Translations under genes and position numbers: made by a program
Notes under the pieces: generated by a model
Told to the model about the DNA's origin: nothing
What the model saw: only the letters and a program-made list of their open reading frames with translations
The model's database searches: none
Assembly: GCF_034927245.1 (NCBI RefSeq)
Contig: NZ_JAYFQK010000059.1
Location: 1-64,000 of the forward strand
DNA length: 64,000 nucleotides
Source: Desulfitobacterium_A sp034927245
GTDB taxonomy: Bacteria > Bacillota > Desulfitobacteriia > Desulfitobacteriales > Desulfitobacteriaceae
Direction of reading: 5' to 3'
Shown: positions 43,621 through 52,152 of the stretch, in pieces
Position numbering within the stretch: position 1 is the first letter of the stretch
Layout: each line of letters opens with the position of its first letter

Positions 43621-44412
43621 TTATTTTAAAGTTTGCTTTTTGCATACCCAAAACCGCCATGCCATAAGGACTAAACCTAAAACAACAGTAAGCGCACTGC
43701 TCCAATGCGCTGCCGTCCAATTAAAAAGATAACGCGGACTATCCCCTCGCAGATTCTCTAGGAAGAAACGAACAGCATTATACCCGACTACATAAACAAG
43801 GAAGATAAAACCGGAAGGCCATTTTTTATTCCTTGTTTTAAGAATAAGCAGCAAGGCAAAAAGAATAATATCAAACTGTCCTTCCCATACCTCTGCCGGC
43901 CAGAGTGGTTGGTTTCCAAAAGTCGCCCTGGCAATCGTCCCTTCAGGGAAAAGTATACCAAAGTTTTCCCCGGTCGGACCTCCGAAAGCATCTCCATTCA
44001 TTAAGTTTGCATCTCGGCCAATGCTTTGGGCTAAAATCAGTCCCGGGGCAGCTAAATCTGCCATTTCCCAAAAAGGAATTTTCTTTCTCCAGAGATACCA
44101 TGCACCGACCAAAAGTGCCCCGACAACCCCCCCTTGAATGGATAGCCCTCCATGCCAAATAGCGAGAATTTCTTGAGGATTTTGGCTGTAATAATCCCAC
44201 TCAAAGAAAAAAACCTGCCAAATGCGGGCACCAATAATGCCCCCGATTAAGAGCAGAGGCGCTAAATCTAAGAATGGATCAATCCATTCTTTTTTCCCCT
44301 CGACCTTAGCAAAATATACCGTAACTCCTACTCCTAAAATAAAGGCTAAAGCAAAAATCGTACCGTAAGCTCGGATTGGAAAATCACCAATAAAAAACCA
44401 ATATTGATGCAT
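43621..44412 (-). CDS. lgt: Prolipoprotein diacylglyceryl transferase
   Basis: Membrane enzyme that transfers diacylglycerol to the lipobox cysteine of exported prolipoproteins. Seven membrane segments are expected in 263 residues. The signatures IWHGGLSIQGGVVGALL, GRDANLMNGDAFGGPT and YNAVRFFLENLRGDS hold the essential His, Arg and Asn. GGGGAGTA precedes the ATG. It faces the FmdE-like gene tail to tail. Confidence 0.95.
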   Translation of the reverse strand: MHQYWFFIGDFPIRAYGTIFALAFILGVGVTVYFAKVEGKKEWIDPFLDLAPLLLIGGIIGARIWQVFFFEWDYYSQNPQEILAIWHGGLSIQGGVVGALLVGAWYLWRKKIPFWEMADLAAPGLILAQSIGRDANLMNGDAFGGPTGENFGILFPEGTIARATFGNQPLWPAEVWEGQFDIILFALLLILKTRNKKWPSGFIFLVYVVGYNAVRFFLENLRGDSPRYLFNWTAAHWSSALTVVLGLVLMAWRFWVCKKQTLK

Positions 44413-44461
44413 AATTACTCCCCTTAAATTCGTATTTATGTACTTTATGTACCGATAACTA

Positions 44462-44488
44462 AAAGGCTTGATATTTTATCAAGCCTTA
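44462..44488 (-). terminator. Terminator after the small membrane protein gene
   Basis: AAGGCTTGAT / ATCAAGCCTT, 10 bp with a short AT loop, followed on the minus strand by TTAGTT; T-tract weak. Confidence 0.7.
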
Positions 44489-44502
44489 GTATTGTTACTC
44501 CC

Positions 44503-44706
44503 CTATCGTGCATTTAAACCGGAAAAGAAAGAATCATATTCTGAGGGATCGGGAATGTTCGCCGCTCTGTAACCTTTGCCTGTCGGAATTTTTTTCTCCT
44601 CATAATAATGTGAAGATCTTGACTTAGCACCCCAATGATCCATAAAGCCCGTAAAAATAAAGACACCAATTGCACCCAGACCGATAATCCAATGAAATAT
44701 GCTCAT
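44503..44706 (-). CDS. Small membrane-anchored protein of unknown function
   Basis: 67 residues: one N-terminal membrane helix (3-22) followed by a hydrophilic, tyrosine- and glycine-containing tail (SSHYYEEKK, PDPSEYDSFFSG). I recognise no family. GGGGAGG stands upstream of the ATG. It is monocistronic with its own terminator, upstream of lgt. Confidence 0.6.
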   Translation of the reverse strand: MSIFHWIIGLGAIGVFIFTGFMDHWGAKSRSSHYYEEKKIPTGKGYRAANIPDPSEYDSFFSGLNAR

Positions 44707-44806
44707 AATAATGACACCTCCCCTTTAATTTTAGGAACAATTTGTAGATTGTCAAGAATCAAAATCAACCACTCACCGCTAAAATAAGACCGTTGGCGGA
44801 AAAACT

Positions 44807-44835
44807 GTGTCAACAATTTATAAACCGGCTATACT
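44807..44835 (+). promoter_or_regulatory. Candidate promoter of a small RNA
   Basis: GTGTCA, 17-nt spacer, TATACT: a fair sigma-A match on the plus strand. It points to a start at about 44842. Confidence 0.5.
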
Positions 44836-44841
44836 GAATTC

Positions 44842-44904
44842 AAATACTCCTCTACCCTTTTCCACCTGGGCCAGAGGCCCTCCCCATCTTTGATGGGGTT
44901 TTTT
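44842..44904 (+). ncRNA. Candidate C-rich small RNA with intrinsic terminator
   Basis: A roughly 60-nt unit on the plus strand. A C-rich 5' segment (ACTCCTCTACCCTTTTCC, complementary in part to GGAGG ribosome binding sites) is followed by hairpin GGGCC-AGA-GGCCC (44868-44880). The terminator CCCCATC-TTT-GATGGGG-TTTTTT closes it (44882-44904). No coding frame fits. Both neighbours are on the minus strand and cannot use this terminator, because its T-run lies on the plus strand only. C-rich exposed segments are typical of Firmicute trans-acting small RNAs of the RsaE/RoxS and FsrA type. That it is transcribed is an inference. Confidence 0.55.
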
Positions 44905-44984
44905 ATTAGCACGCCTTATTATACACCGAAAGTAACAAAGTGAGAACTGTGAAAATCAAAAATGGCAATGTAAGGAACTCCACG

Positions 44985-47084
44985 TTAGGAACTCCAGCCG
45001 ATCTCAATACGATCCCCTCGATGCAGCGGGGTTGTAAACTCGCCGGATTGCCCATTCACCCTAATTCTTAAGAATTCTCCCGCTCCATTCGGTTCCGGCA
45101 TAGTCATATAGGGCAAAATATCCGAAAGTATGGGTAAGTGCTCATACCCCTCAAGACGAATATCCATTCCCTCGGTCACAGGGTCTTCAGCTTTAAGAAG
45201 TTGTCCCCGGGAATAGATTTTTAATGACTTGGGTGGAAACTCGATTTCATCACCATTGATTTGGAAGACCATAGGACTTGCCTGTAAATCTAAGTCCGCA
45301 ATTTTTAGCTTGGGTTCTCGGATTTCGATTTTATCCCGGTCTTGAATAAGGGATTCTTCATTGATGAGCCGGCCATTGATGAAGATTTCCCGTTCTGCCC
45401 GATAGTCTTGCTCCTGACCACTCACCTTAAAATGGACATGATACGAATTTTCAGAAGGTATTCCTAATTCTCTTAGAAGATCTGATAAGGTTTGATTGGG
45501 ATGATATTCAACTTTCCAGCCATCGATAACCTTACTATCTGCAGGAAGCTCTTGGCCGTTTACGTAAAAATGAGGAGCGAAGACCAATGGTTCTTCATTC
45601 ACGATAATATTTTTCAATTCATAATCTGTGGCAATATCTTTTAAACAAATAGCGGCGTCTTTACCAGGGACTCCTGGAATAAACGTAATCTGATCGTCCG
45701 GGGCGATAATATAATCTAAACTCACTCGTTGTTCATTGACAAAATACTGAGCAGGTTCTCCTAATGTACCCTTCACCAGCTTTACTTCGTTATTCACTTC
45801 AAAGGTTAATGCCGCTCCCGGTCTTCCCAAAAGTGTCCGAGGGATAGTTCCCGCGTATAATAATGCATCTGCCACCGTTGTCTGTTGCAGCTCTAAAATT
45901 GAAATCAGCGCATTGTTTACTCTTACTTGATAATAGCGAAGGCCCAATTCCTCCAAAGCTGAGATTCCAATACCAATCGGAGTAATAACATCAGGGCCTT
46001 TGACCCCTTGCTCCCCAAAGACGCGTTCAATTCTCTCGCGAACCTGTATTCCGACCCTGCCGAGAGGCAATTTAATCTTTTCGGCAATCATTTCACGCAA
46101 TAAAGGCGTTAAGCTTCCCCCTCCAATCAGAATAACGGCTTGGGGAACAGTCTCATTCAATCTCATAATTTCTTCAACAATTTTAGTTGCTAATTCATTA
46201 ACAACAGGAGAAATACAGTCCAGAACTTCATTTTGGGTTAGCTCCGTTTTTTCGCCCAGAAAGTTTGTAAAATTAAGCTTTTCACTATCTGCTAAATTAC
46301 GTTTAAGAATTTCTCCCATTTGGAAATCAAGCAAATAATTCTGACAAAGCTGTTCGGTTATCTCATCACCTGCCATGGGAACCATCCCATAGGCATAAAA
46401 TGTCCCCTGCTTCGTCAGCGCAACGTCAGCGGTGCCGGCTCCGATATCTACCAATGCCAAATTCATACGGCGCATATCTTGTGGAATTACAGCTTGTCCG
46501 GCGGCAATCGGTTCTAAGGTCAAGCTCTCCATTTTAAGACCTGCCCGCTGGATAACGGTTAATAATCCATCAACAACCGTCCTCGGAAGAAAAGTCGTGA
46601 TCACTTTTATCTCTGCTGTCTTGCCGCGCTGTCCGACTAAATTTGAGATCTTTTGCCCTTCTAATAAGTTCTCAATCGTTGAATACCCTACACAATGATA
46701 AGCTCCCATTTCTTCAAGACCATCAATCTCACGCAGGGCTTTTTGGACAGCCTCCATTTCTAGACTTACAACATTTTCCCGCTCCCACACCACTGGGAAT
46801 AGCTCACGCCGTTCATATGATGTGACTACTGTTTTAAGAGTCCTTCCGGCTGCCGCAACAGAGACCGATGATAAAGGTTCATTAATTTTCTCTTCCAGTT
46901 CTGCTTTTATTTTCAATACAGCGCGGGCCACTTCTTCAATATCATGGATCTGTCCGTCATACATGGCTCTTTGCCGGTGCTCGGTTTGAGCACTCGCTAA
47001 AATTCTGTATCCTTCATCCTCTTTGACCATTACTAAACCCATTACCATTCTTGTGCCTATGTCCAGAGCAAAAATACGCTTCAA
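44985..47084 (-). CDS. FtsA/PilM-like ATPase with a long beta-grasp-like tail
   Basis: A 699-residue actin-fold protein. The first 390 residues resemble FtsA: nucleotide motifs FALDIGTRMVMGL, LALVDIGAGTADVAL and LIGGGSLTPLL. The remaining 300 residues are outside the FtsA family. They contain about four successive VNGQ/VNEQ...GD-x-I-x-(I/F) units that look like ThiS/SLBB-type beta-grasp folds. No C-terminal amphipathic membrane anchor of FtsA is seen. I start at TTG 47084 (LKRIFALD) with AGAGG 8 nt before; the frame opens at GTG 47093. It lies 71 nt downstream of pfkA. Role unknown: a division or envelope scaffold is possible. Confidence 0.75.
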   Translation of the reverse strand: MKRIFALDIGTRMVMGLVMVKEDEGYRILASAQTEHRQRAMYDGQIHDIEEVARAVLKIKAELEEKINEPLSSVSVAAAGRTLKTVVTSYERRELFPVVWERENVVSLEMEAVQKALREIDGLEEMGAYHCVGYSTIENLLEGQKISNLVGQRGKTAEIKVITTFLPRTVVDGLLTVIQRAGLKMESLTLEPIAAGQAVIPQDMRRMNLALVDIGAGTADVALTKQGTFYAYGMVPMAGDEITEQLCQNYLLDFQMGEILKRNLADSEKLNFTNFLGEKTELTQNEVLDCISPVVNELATKIVEEIMRLNETVPQAVILIGGGSLTPLLREMIAEKIKLPLGRVGIQVRERIERVFGEQGVKGPDVITPIGIGISALEELGLRYYQVRVNNALISILELQQTTVADALLYAGTIPRTLLGRPGAALTFEVNNEVKLVKGTLGEPAQYFVNEQRVSLDYIIAPDDQITFIPGVPGKDAAICLKDIATDYELKNIIVNEEPLVFAPHFYVNGQELPADSKVIDGWKVEYHPNQTLSDLLRELGIPSENSYHVHFKVSGQEQDYRAEREIFINGRLINEESLIQDRDKIEIREPKLKIADLDLQASPMVFQINGDEIEFPPKSLKIYSRGQLLKAEDPVTEGMDIRLEGYEHLPILSDILPYMTMPEPNGAGEFLRIRVNGQSGEFTTPLHRGDRIEIGWSS

Positions 47085-47155
47085 GCGTCTCACCTCTTAG
47101 GAACATGAATTCGACTTTATCGCACCGAATTCCTTCATCTACACTAAATAGTTAA

Positions 47156-48127
47156 TTAAATAGCTAATTGACTGGCTAAATCATATAATGCCCGATTAAA
47201 AGGTTTTCGAGGTCCATAGGCAACTTCCAAAGGCAATCCAATAACTTCTTGATGAACTCGGGCCGTCATTTGATCACTTTTTCCCGCCCGCAAAAGTTCC
47301 ACCGCCAGTGAACCCATTTCCGAAGCTGTAACAACATCTAGCGCTGTCGGATTTCCTCCACGTTGTATATGACCAAGAATGGTCACCCGTGTATCAAAAC
47401 CCGTTTTTCGACGGAGTTCTTCCCCGATTTGATAAGCACTGCCCGCTCCTTCGGCCACAATGATAATACTATGGTTTTTGCCGCGCTGATGTCCGCGCAG
47501 AAGCCTGGCACTCACCTCATCCAAATCCACTTTGATTTCCGGAACAATAATAGATTCCGCTCCACAAGCAAGCCCGGCTTGAAGGGCGATACTTCCTGAT
47601 TTTCTCCCCATCACTTCAACAAGGAAGGTGCGTTCATGGGAAGTAGCGGTATCTCGGATTTTGCTCACAGCCTCAATGACTGTATTTAAAGCTGTATCAA
47701 AGCCAATCGTCAAATCCGTTCCCGGTATATCGTTGTCAATCGTAGCCGGAATGCCAATCACCGGGACACCCTGTGCCGATAGAGTCTGTGCACCCCTAAA
47801 AGAGCCGTCACCGCCGATAACTACCAAACCATCAATACCGTGAATGTCCAATTGTTCAGCCGCTTTCTTCTGGCCTTCGGGGGTTAGCATTTCCTCAGAG
47901 CGTGCCGTCATCAACATGGTTCCCCCGCGGTGCACAATGTCAGCTACTGTACCCAGGCTCGCTTCACGAAACATGCCATGGATTAATCCTTCATAACCTC
48001 TCTCGATTCCAAATACCTTCAGACCATGATAAATACCCTTTCGTACGACGGCTCGGATCGCGGCATTCATTCCGGGAGCATCTCCTCCGCTCGTTAAAAC
48101 AGCGATATTGTTAACTTCACCCTTCAA
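47156..48127 (-). CDS. pfkA: ATP-dependent 6-phosphofructokinase
   Basis: Phosphorylates fructose 6-phosphate in glycolysis. All active-site blocks are present: TSGGDAPGMNAAIR, GGDGSFRGAQ (ATP site), PATIDNDIPGTD with the catalytic aspartate, VEVMGRKSG and HIQRGGNP. The size is that of the bacterial allosteric tetramer. It starts with TTG after AAGGGGTG, 11 nt from the end of the DnaA-like gene, so the two are co-transcribed. pykA, the usual partner, is absent here. Confidence 0.96.
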   Translation of the reverse strand: MKGEVNNIAVLTSGGDAPGMNAAIRAVVRKGIYHGLKVFGIERGYEGLIHGMFREASLGTVADIVHRGGTMLMTARSEEMLTPEGQKKAAEQLDIHGIDGLVVIGGDGSFRGAQTLSAQGVPVIGIPATIDNDIPGTDLTIGFDTALNTVIEAVSKIRDTATSHERTFLVEVMGRKSGSIALQAGLACGAESIIVPEIKVDLDEVSARLLRGHQRGKNHSIIIVAEGAGSAYQIGEELRRKTGFDTRVTILGHIQRGGNPTALDVVTASEMGSLAVELLRAGKSDQMTARVHQEVIGLPLEVAYGPRKPFNRALYDLASQLAI

Positions 48128-48138
48128 GAAATCACCCC

Positions 48139-49113
48139 TTAATCGAAATATCCCTGTAAAATTTCAAACTTGCTTTTCCATTTTTGATCCTTCTGTATCG
48201 TTTCCTCAAACACTTTAGAAGATTTCATCATTACACTATGTGACTTCCCGAAGTATTCACCCAATTGAGGATATGACCAACCATATAGATTGCGGAGGGC
48301 ATAAACAGCGAACCTTCGAGCCGCCAACGGAGCCGAAGAACGAGAATTCCCCCGAATATCCTTAGCTAATACACCTGTTAATTCACTAATGATCCGAAGG
48401 ATATTGTCGGGTGTCAATTCCTCTTCTTTGCTTTTCATTCTATCCTGTAAAAAGCTTTCCCAGCATGCCATAGTCGGTTCATCGATCATCTTTTCCGCAT
48501 CGTTATTTAAATATACTTCAAAATCACGGATCACTTCCTGAACTTCACGCAAATTCAAAGTCCGGTCTGCAATACTCTGAAGGATTGGCTCCGGTAGAAT
48601 CAAAAAACGAGAACGGGCATATCGGTTCGCATAATCCGCTAATTCATTATGTGTTGGCGCATTAATCGGAAGTGTCATTCCTCCCAAGAAACGGGACGAC
48701 AATTTCGGGCCCAAATAACTTAACTGGTGAGGCTCTCCCTGAAAACTTACGACAAGCTTTCCGCCATGGCTAACCAAAGCATCAAGGGTATGAAGAAGTT
48801 CCTCAAGCGTCTTCTTTTTCCCCTTAAGGATTTCAACACGGTCCAAGAGGATCAGTTTATGGCTTCTTACATGCTGACGGAAGTCATTTAAAGAACCCTC
48901 CTGCGCAGCTAAAGCATAATTCTGGCTAAAAGTCAAAGCATCGATTAACAATACCTGTGGTTTTTTAGACTGATGATATATTTTTCTCAGCAGCTCAGTT
49001 TTGCCAACCCCCGCGGGCCCATAGATCAGGGTTACGGGCTGGGCCAGATCCACAGCATAGTTTCGCAGTGTATCCGCTGCCAAACGGTTAAAGCAGGAGA
49101 TAAACAGTTCCAA
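48139..49113 (-). CDS. DnaA-like AAA+ protein with altered DNA-binding signature
   Basis: A 324-residue paralogue of the replication initiator that lacks domains I and II. It has an AAA+ domain with Walker A GPAGVGKT (32-39) and a Walker B-like LILLDRVE where DnaA has a DD pair (D91-R92 here). An arginine-finger-like SSRF stands at 139-142. Domain IV (about 230-324) keeps the helix pattern RRFAVYALRNLYGWSYPQLG. The base-contacting signature, GGRDHSTV in DnaA, reads FGKSHSVM. It starts with TTG after GGGAGGAG, between the LysR gene (15 nt) and pfkA (11 nt). It probably binds ATP and DNA; target unknown. It cannot be the main DnaA. Confidence 0.82.
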   Translation of the reverse strand: MELFISCFNRLAADTLRNYAVDLAQPVTLIYGPAGVGKTELLRKIYHQSKKPQVLLIDALTFSQNYALAAQEGSLNDFRQHVRSHKLILLDRVEILKGKKKTLEELLHTLDALVSHGGKLVVSFQGEPHQLSYLGPKLSSRFLGGMTLPINAPTHNELADYANRYARSRFLILPEPILQSIADRTLNLREVQEVIRDFEVYLNNDAEKMIDEPTMACWESFLQDRMKSKEEELTPDNILRIISELTGVLAKDIRGNSRSSAPLAARRFAVYALRNLYGWSYPQLGEYFGKSHSVMMKSSKVFEETIQKDQKWKSKFEILQGYFD

Positions 49114-49128
49114 AACTGAACTCCTCCC

Positions 49129-50004
49129 TTAATTTTTTAAGAACTCATAGCAAAGCCGAGCAGGCCTGCTCAAAACTTTATCACGTCGCGTGATCAGATA
49201 AAATCCTCTGGTGATTTTCAAGCCTCTGACATCCCGTGCTACTAAAGTCTTATCAGGCGGTTGCATCGCATTGATTGATATAAACGAGTATCCCAGTCTT
49301 GAGCGTATCGCATTTTTAACGGTTTCAGTACTGTCGGCTTCTAAGCTAACTGTAAAATCATCCAAATGCAGATTCAATTTTAGCAAAGCCTCTTCAATCG
49401 CCCGCCGATGGCCCGAACCGTTTTCACGTAAAACCATCGCATAATCCCGAAGGTCCTGAGCTTCAATGACTTTAAGCAGATTCAAGGGATGATCCACCGG
49501 CAAAACAAGTTTAATCTGATCCGGCCTCCAAAAAACAGATTCTAGTTTATCAGTATTGATATTAGAACCGATCACTGCAAAATCTACCTCTTGAGAGAGT
49601 ACTCTTTCAGCCATTCCCGAACTATCCCCGATACTGAGCTTAAAACTGATCTTTGGATTTTCCTTTTGGAACATCCCCAAAGTATAGGGTAATAGATATT
49701 CGCCGGGAATATGAGAGGCTCCGATATGAACTTTGCCGCTCACCTCTGCTCGAGTTTCTTCGAGATTTTCTTTAAGTTGCTGCCACTCTTCCAAGATACG
49801 TTTGGCATGATGATAAAAAACCTCACCCTCCTGGGTTAAAACAAAACCTTTACCTTGCCTTTGAAATAGTTTAACATCAAGTTTCTCTTCTAAGGAACGC
49901 ATATGATTAGAAATAGCCGGTTGACTTACCCCCAGGTGACGAGCGACTATAGTATAACTTCCTTCCTCAACAACTTGAACAAAAATACGCATGATATCTA
50001 ACAT
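49129..50004 (-). CDS. LysR-family transcriptional regulator
   Basis: 291 residues: an N-terminal winged helix (MRIFVQVVEEGSYTIVARHL, then GVSQPAISNHMRSLEEKL) and a periplasmic-binding-like effector domain (HIGASHIPGEYLLPYTLG onwards). The layout is CysB/CbbR-like; I cannot name the effector. It is first in a tight minus-strand run with the DnaA-like, pfkA and FtsA-like genes, so it may regulate its own operon. That order is the reverse of the usual divergent arrangement of LysR genes. Confidence 0.9.
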   Translation of the reverse strand: MLDIMRIFVQVVEEGSYTIVARHLGVSQPAISNHMRSLEEKLDVKLFQRQGKGFVLTQEGEVFYHHAKRILEEWQQLKENLEETRAEVSGKVHIGASHIPGEYLLPYTLGMFQKENPKISFKLSIGDSSGMAERVLSQEVDFAVIGSNINTDKLESVFWRPDQIKLVLPVDHPLNLLKVIEAQDLRDYAMVLRENGSGHRRAIEEALLKLNLHLDDFTVSLEADSTETVKNAIRSRLGYSFISINAMQPPDKTLVARDVRGLKITRGFYLITRRDKVLSRPARLCYEFLKN

Positions 50005-50100
50005 TTCTTTCCTCCAGGCGGATCAATTTCAACCCTATTTTCTGAACCGCAGGCTGCACTTCGAGTTTATCTGCAGAAATACTTATACTCCGTAGTACTA

Positions 50101-50129
50101 AAAAGAAGGGGCTAAAATCCCTTCTTTTT
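50101..50129 (-). terminator. Terminator after the cyclophilin gene
   Basis: AAAGAAGGG / CCCTTCTTT stem with an 8-nt loop and flanking T/A tracts; usable in both directions. Confidence 0.85.
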
Positions 50130-50150
50130 ACTTCGTTTTTGAATTAAAGT

Positions 50151-50657
50151 CTATTCTTCCACAGTAACTTTACTCATCCGTTGATCTTCGCTGGGTTTAT
50201 CTCGATAATCGCGCTTTACACTCACAATGCGATCGACCTCTTCCATCCCTTCAAGCACTTTTCCAAAGGAAGCATATTGCCCGTCGAGATGCGGAGAATT
50301 TTCAGCCATGATGAAGAATTGAGATCCTGCCGAATTAGGATTAGCGGTTCTAGCCATTGATATTACACCACGATCATGCTTAAGGTTGTTCTCAAAGCCA
50401 TTCGCGGTAAACTCACCTCTAATGCTATACCCCGGTCCACCCGTACCATTGCCTGAAGGATCTCCGCCTTGGATCATAAAACCCGGAATGACGCGGTGAA
50501 AAATTACCCCATCATAGAATCCTTTTTTGACTAAGGAAACAAAGTTCTTAACGGTTTCGGGAGCAATCTCCGGATAGAGTTCAATCTTTATTTTCTCTCC
50601 ATTTTCCATTTCAATCGTAACGATTGGCTTTGTCGCATTTACATCCTGAGTTGTCAA
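50151..50657 (-). CDS. Peptidyl-prolyl cis-trans isomerase, cyclophilin type
   Basis: A 168-residue cytoplasmic cyclophilin without signal peptide. The family blocks FHRVIPGFMIQGGDPSGNGT, GVISMAR and NSAGSQFFIM are intact, including the catalytic Arg, Phe and Gln. It speeds proline isomerisation during folding. TTG start with GGAGGGA upstream. Monocistronic. Confidence 0.95.
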   Translation of the reverse strand: MTTQDVNATKPIVTIEMENGEKIKIELYPEIAPETVKNFVSLVKKGFYDGVIFHRVIPGFMIQGGDPSGNGTGGPGYSIRGEFTANGFENNLKHDRGVISMARTANPNSAGSQFFIMAENSPHLDGQYASFGKVLEGMEEVDRIVSVKRDYRDKPSEDQRMSKVTVEE

Positions 50658-50752
50658 AACGATCCCTCCTCAAACTAATTCAATATGATTATAACCACTT
50701 TATTCTTCTTTTACCACTTTTCCGAGAGAATAATGTATTCTAAGAAGCAGAA

Positions 50753-51370
50753 TTATGACTTTGTCATCTTTGTCTTATTTCGATAATTTACGTAGAGATA
50801 AACAATGCCTGTCATAAGGACGAGGATAACCCCCCCGCGCAATAAATAACGATGAATTAAATAAGTAACCTTCTGCCAATGAACTCCTAAAAAATGACCC
50901 AGGGTAATAAAAGTCGACGACCAAAGCGTGGCACCAATTCCGGATAAAAAGCTGTAGCGAGCATAATTGAGCTTGCTTATTCCGGAGAAGTAAGCAACAA
51001 AATGCCTGAATCCCGGGAAAAAATAACCGACAAGAATAAGCCTGTCTCCAAATTTTCGGAACCAACCCTCTACTCTTGTATACTTATTTTCATCGAAATG
51101 AAAGAAAGGCGCAATTCGATGCAGAAAAGGAATTCCCAACGTTCGGCCGATCCAATAGCTTAGATTCATGCCAACGAAACTCCCTATACTGGCAAAAAAT
51201 AATGTCTCCACAAAACTCATATGACCTGTTGTTGTTTGAAAACCACTAAAAGCCATAATAAACTCGTCAGGCACAGGAAGACCGATCATCCCCAAAGAAA
51301 GGACCAGGAAAAGCCCGTGATAACGATAGTGGTAGATTAAACTAAATAAGTAGGATTCAAGCCCGTGCAT
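50753..51370 (-). CDS. DedA-family membrane protein, copy 1
   Basis: 205 residues with about five membrane segments. Family markers are GLPVPDEFIMAFSGF, IGRTLG, and the charged motif FFPGFRHFVAYFSGI. DedA/VTT proteins move lipid carriers such as undecaprenyl phosphate or phosphatidylethanolamine across the membrane. It is 57 nt downstream of a second, diverged DedA gene; together they look like an old tandem duplication. Confidence 0.88.
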   Translation of the reverse strand: MHGLESYLFSLIYHYRYHGLFLVLSLGMIGLPVPDEFIMAFSGFQTTTGHMSFVETLFFASIGSFVGMNLSYWIGRTLGIPFLHRIAPFFHFDENKYTRVEGWFRKFGDRLILVGYFFPGFRHFVAYFSGISKLNYARYSFLSGIGATLWSSTFITLGHFLGVHWQKVTYLIHRYLLRGGVILVLMTGIVYLYVNYRNKTKMTKS

Positions 51371-51427
51371 ATTATTTTAGTTCCCCTCAATATTTTTTGC
51401 CCAAAGAAATTCTTCCCGATTCTTTAA

Positions 51428-52039
51428 CTATCGTTTATTGCGTTTACGATGAGTAAAGAAATAAAAGAGTCCCGCTAAAATGAACACTCCTACAATAAAA
51501 TCAAGACGATGAAATAGAGGCTTTAATGTATTCCAATTTTCGCCGAGCTTTTCTCCGACAATAATTAACATTACACACCAAGGGAAAGCACCAAGTACAG
51601 TATAAAAAGCCATCTTTAGCGGATTCATTCTGGCAATACCCGCAGGCAAAGAAATAAACGTACGAACAACGGGAAGAATCCGCCCTATAAGAACCGTGAC
51701 TTCTCCATGCCTGCTAAATAAACGATCAGTCCAAGCCAGTTCTCTTTCCTTAATAAAGAAGTAATGTCCGTATTTTTTGATAAAGGGTCGTCCGCCCCAA
51801 AAGCCAACAAAATAGGCCAGAAGTCCGCCAAAGAGATTACCCGCCGTAGCTGCAATGACTGCCGGCCAAAATTGAAAATGCCCCGTAAAAACCATATACC
51901 CTGTAAAGGGCAGAATAATCTCGCTCGGTAAAGGGATACAAGCGCTTTCAATAGCCATTGCCCAAAAAACCCCGAAATATCCCATGCTCGAGATCAAGTG
52001 TACTACAAATTGCCCCAGTTGTGTTATTATATTTTCCAA
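51428..52039 (-). CDS. DedA-family membrane protein, copy 2
   Basis: 203 residues, same fold as copy 1: CIPLPSEIILPFTGYMVF, YFVGFWGGRPFI, and the conserved GRILPVVRTFISLPAG motif with the essential arginine. Similarity to copy 1 is only at the family-motif level, so the two may differ in lipid substrate. It starts with TTG after AGAGGGAGAAG. Confidence 0.9.
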   Translation of the reverse strand: MENIITQLGQFVVHLISSMGYFGVFWAMAIESACIPLPSEIILPFTGYMVFTGHFQFWPAVIAATAGNLFGGLLAYFVGFWGGRPFIKKYGHYFFIKERELAWTDRLFSRHGEVTVLIGRILPVVRTFISLPAGIARMNPLKMAFYTVLGAFPWCVMLIIVGEKLGENWNTLKPLFHRLDFIVGVFILAGLFYFFTHRKRNKR

Positions 52040-52077
52040 ACTTCTCCCTCTTTTCTCAATTCTTTAATTAAAAAGAG

Positions 52078-52136
52078 AAAGGGCTGTTACTCGATGAACA
52101 TTTTGTTCACAGCGTAGCGGCCCCTTTTACTTCGTT
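52078..52136 (-). terminator. Probable terminator hairpin after spoVR
   Basis: On the minus strand AAAAGGGG ... CCCTTT outer pairing encloses TGAAC/GTTCA, followed by CTCTTTTT. The stem is interrupted. Confidence 0.6.
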
Positions 52137-52152
52137 ATGATTGAAATACTTC

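Noticed and set aside
44882..44904. Terminator of the FtsA-like gene
   Set aside because: The T-run is on the plus strand only and the gene ends at 44985 on the minus strand, so the orientation is wrong.
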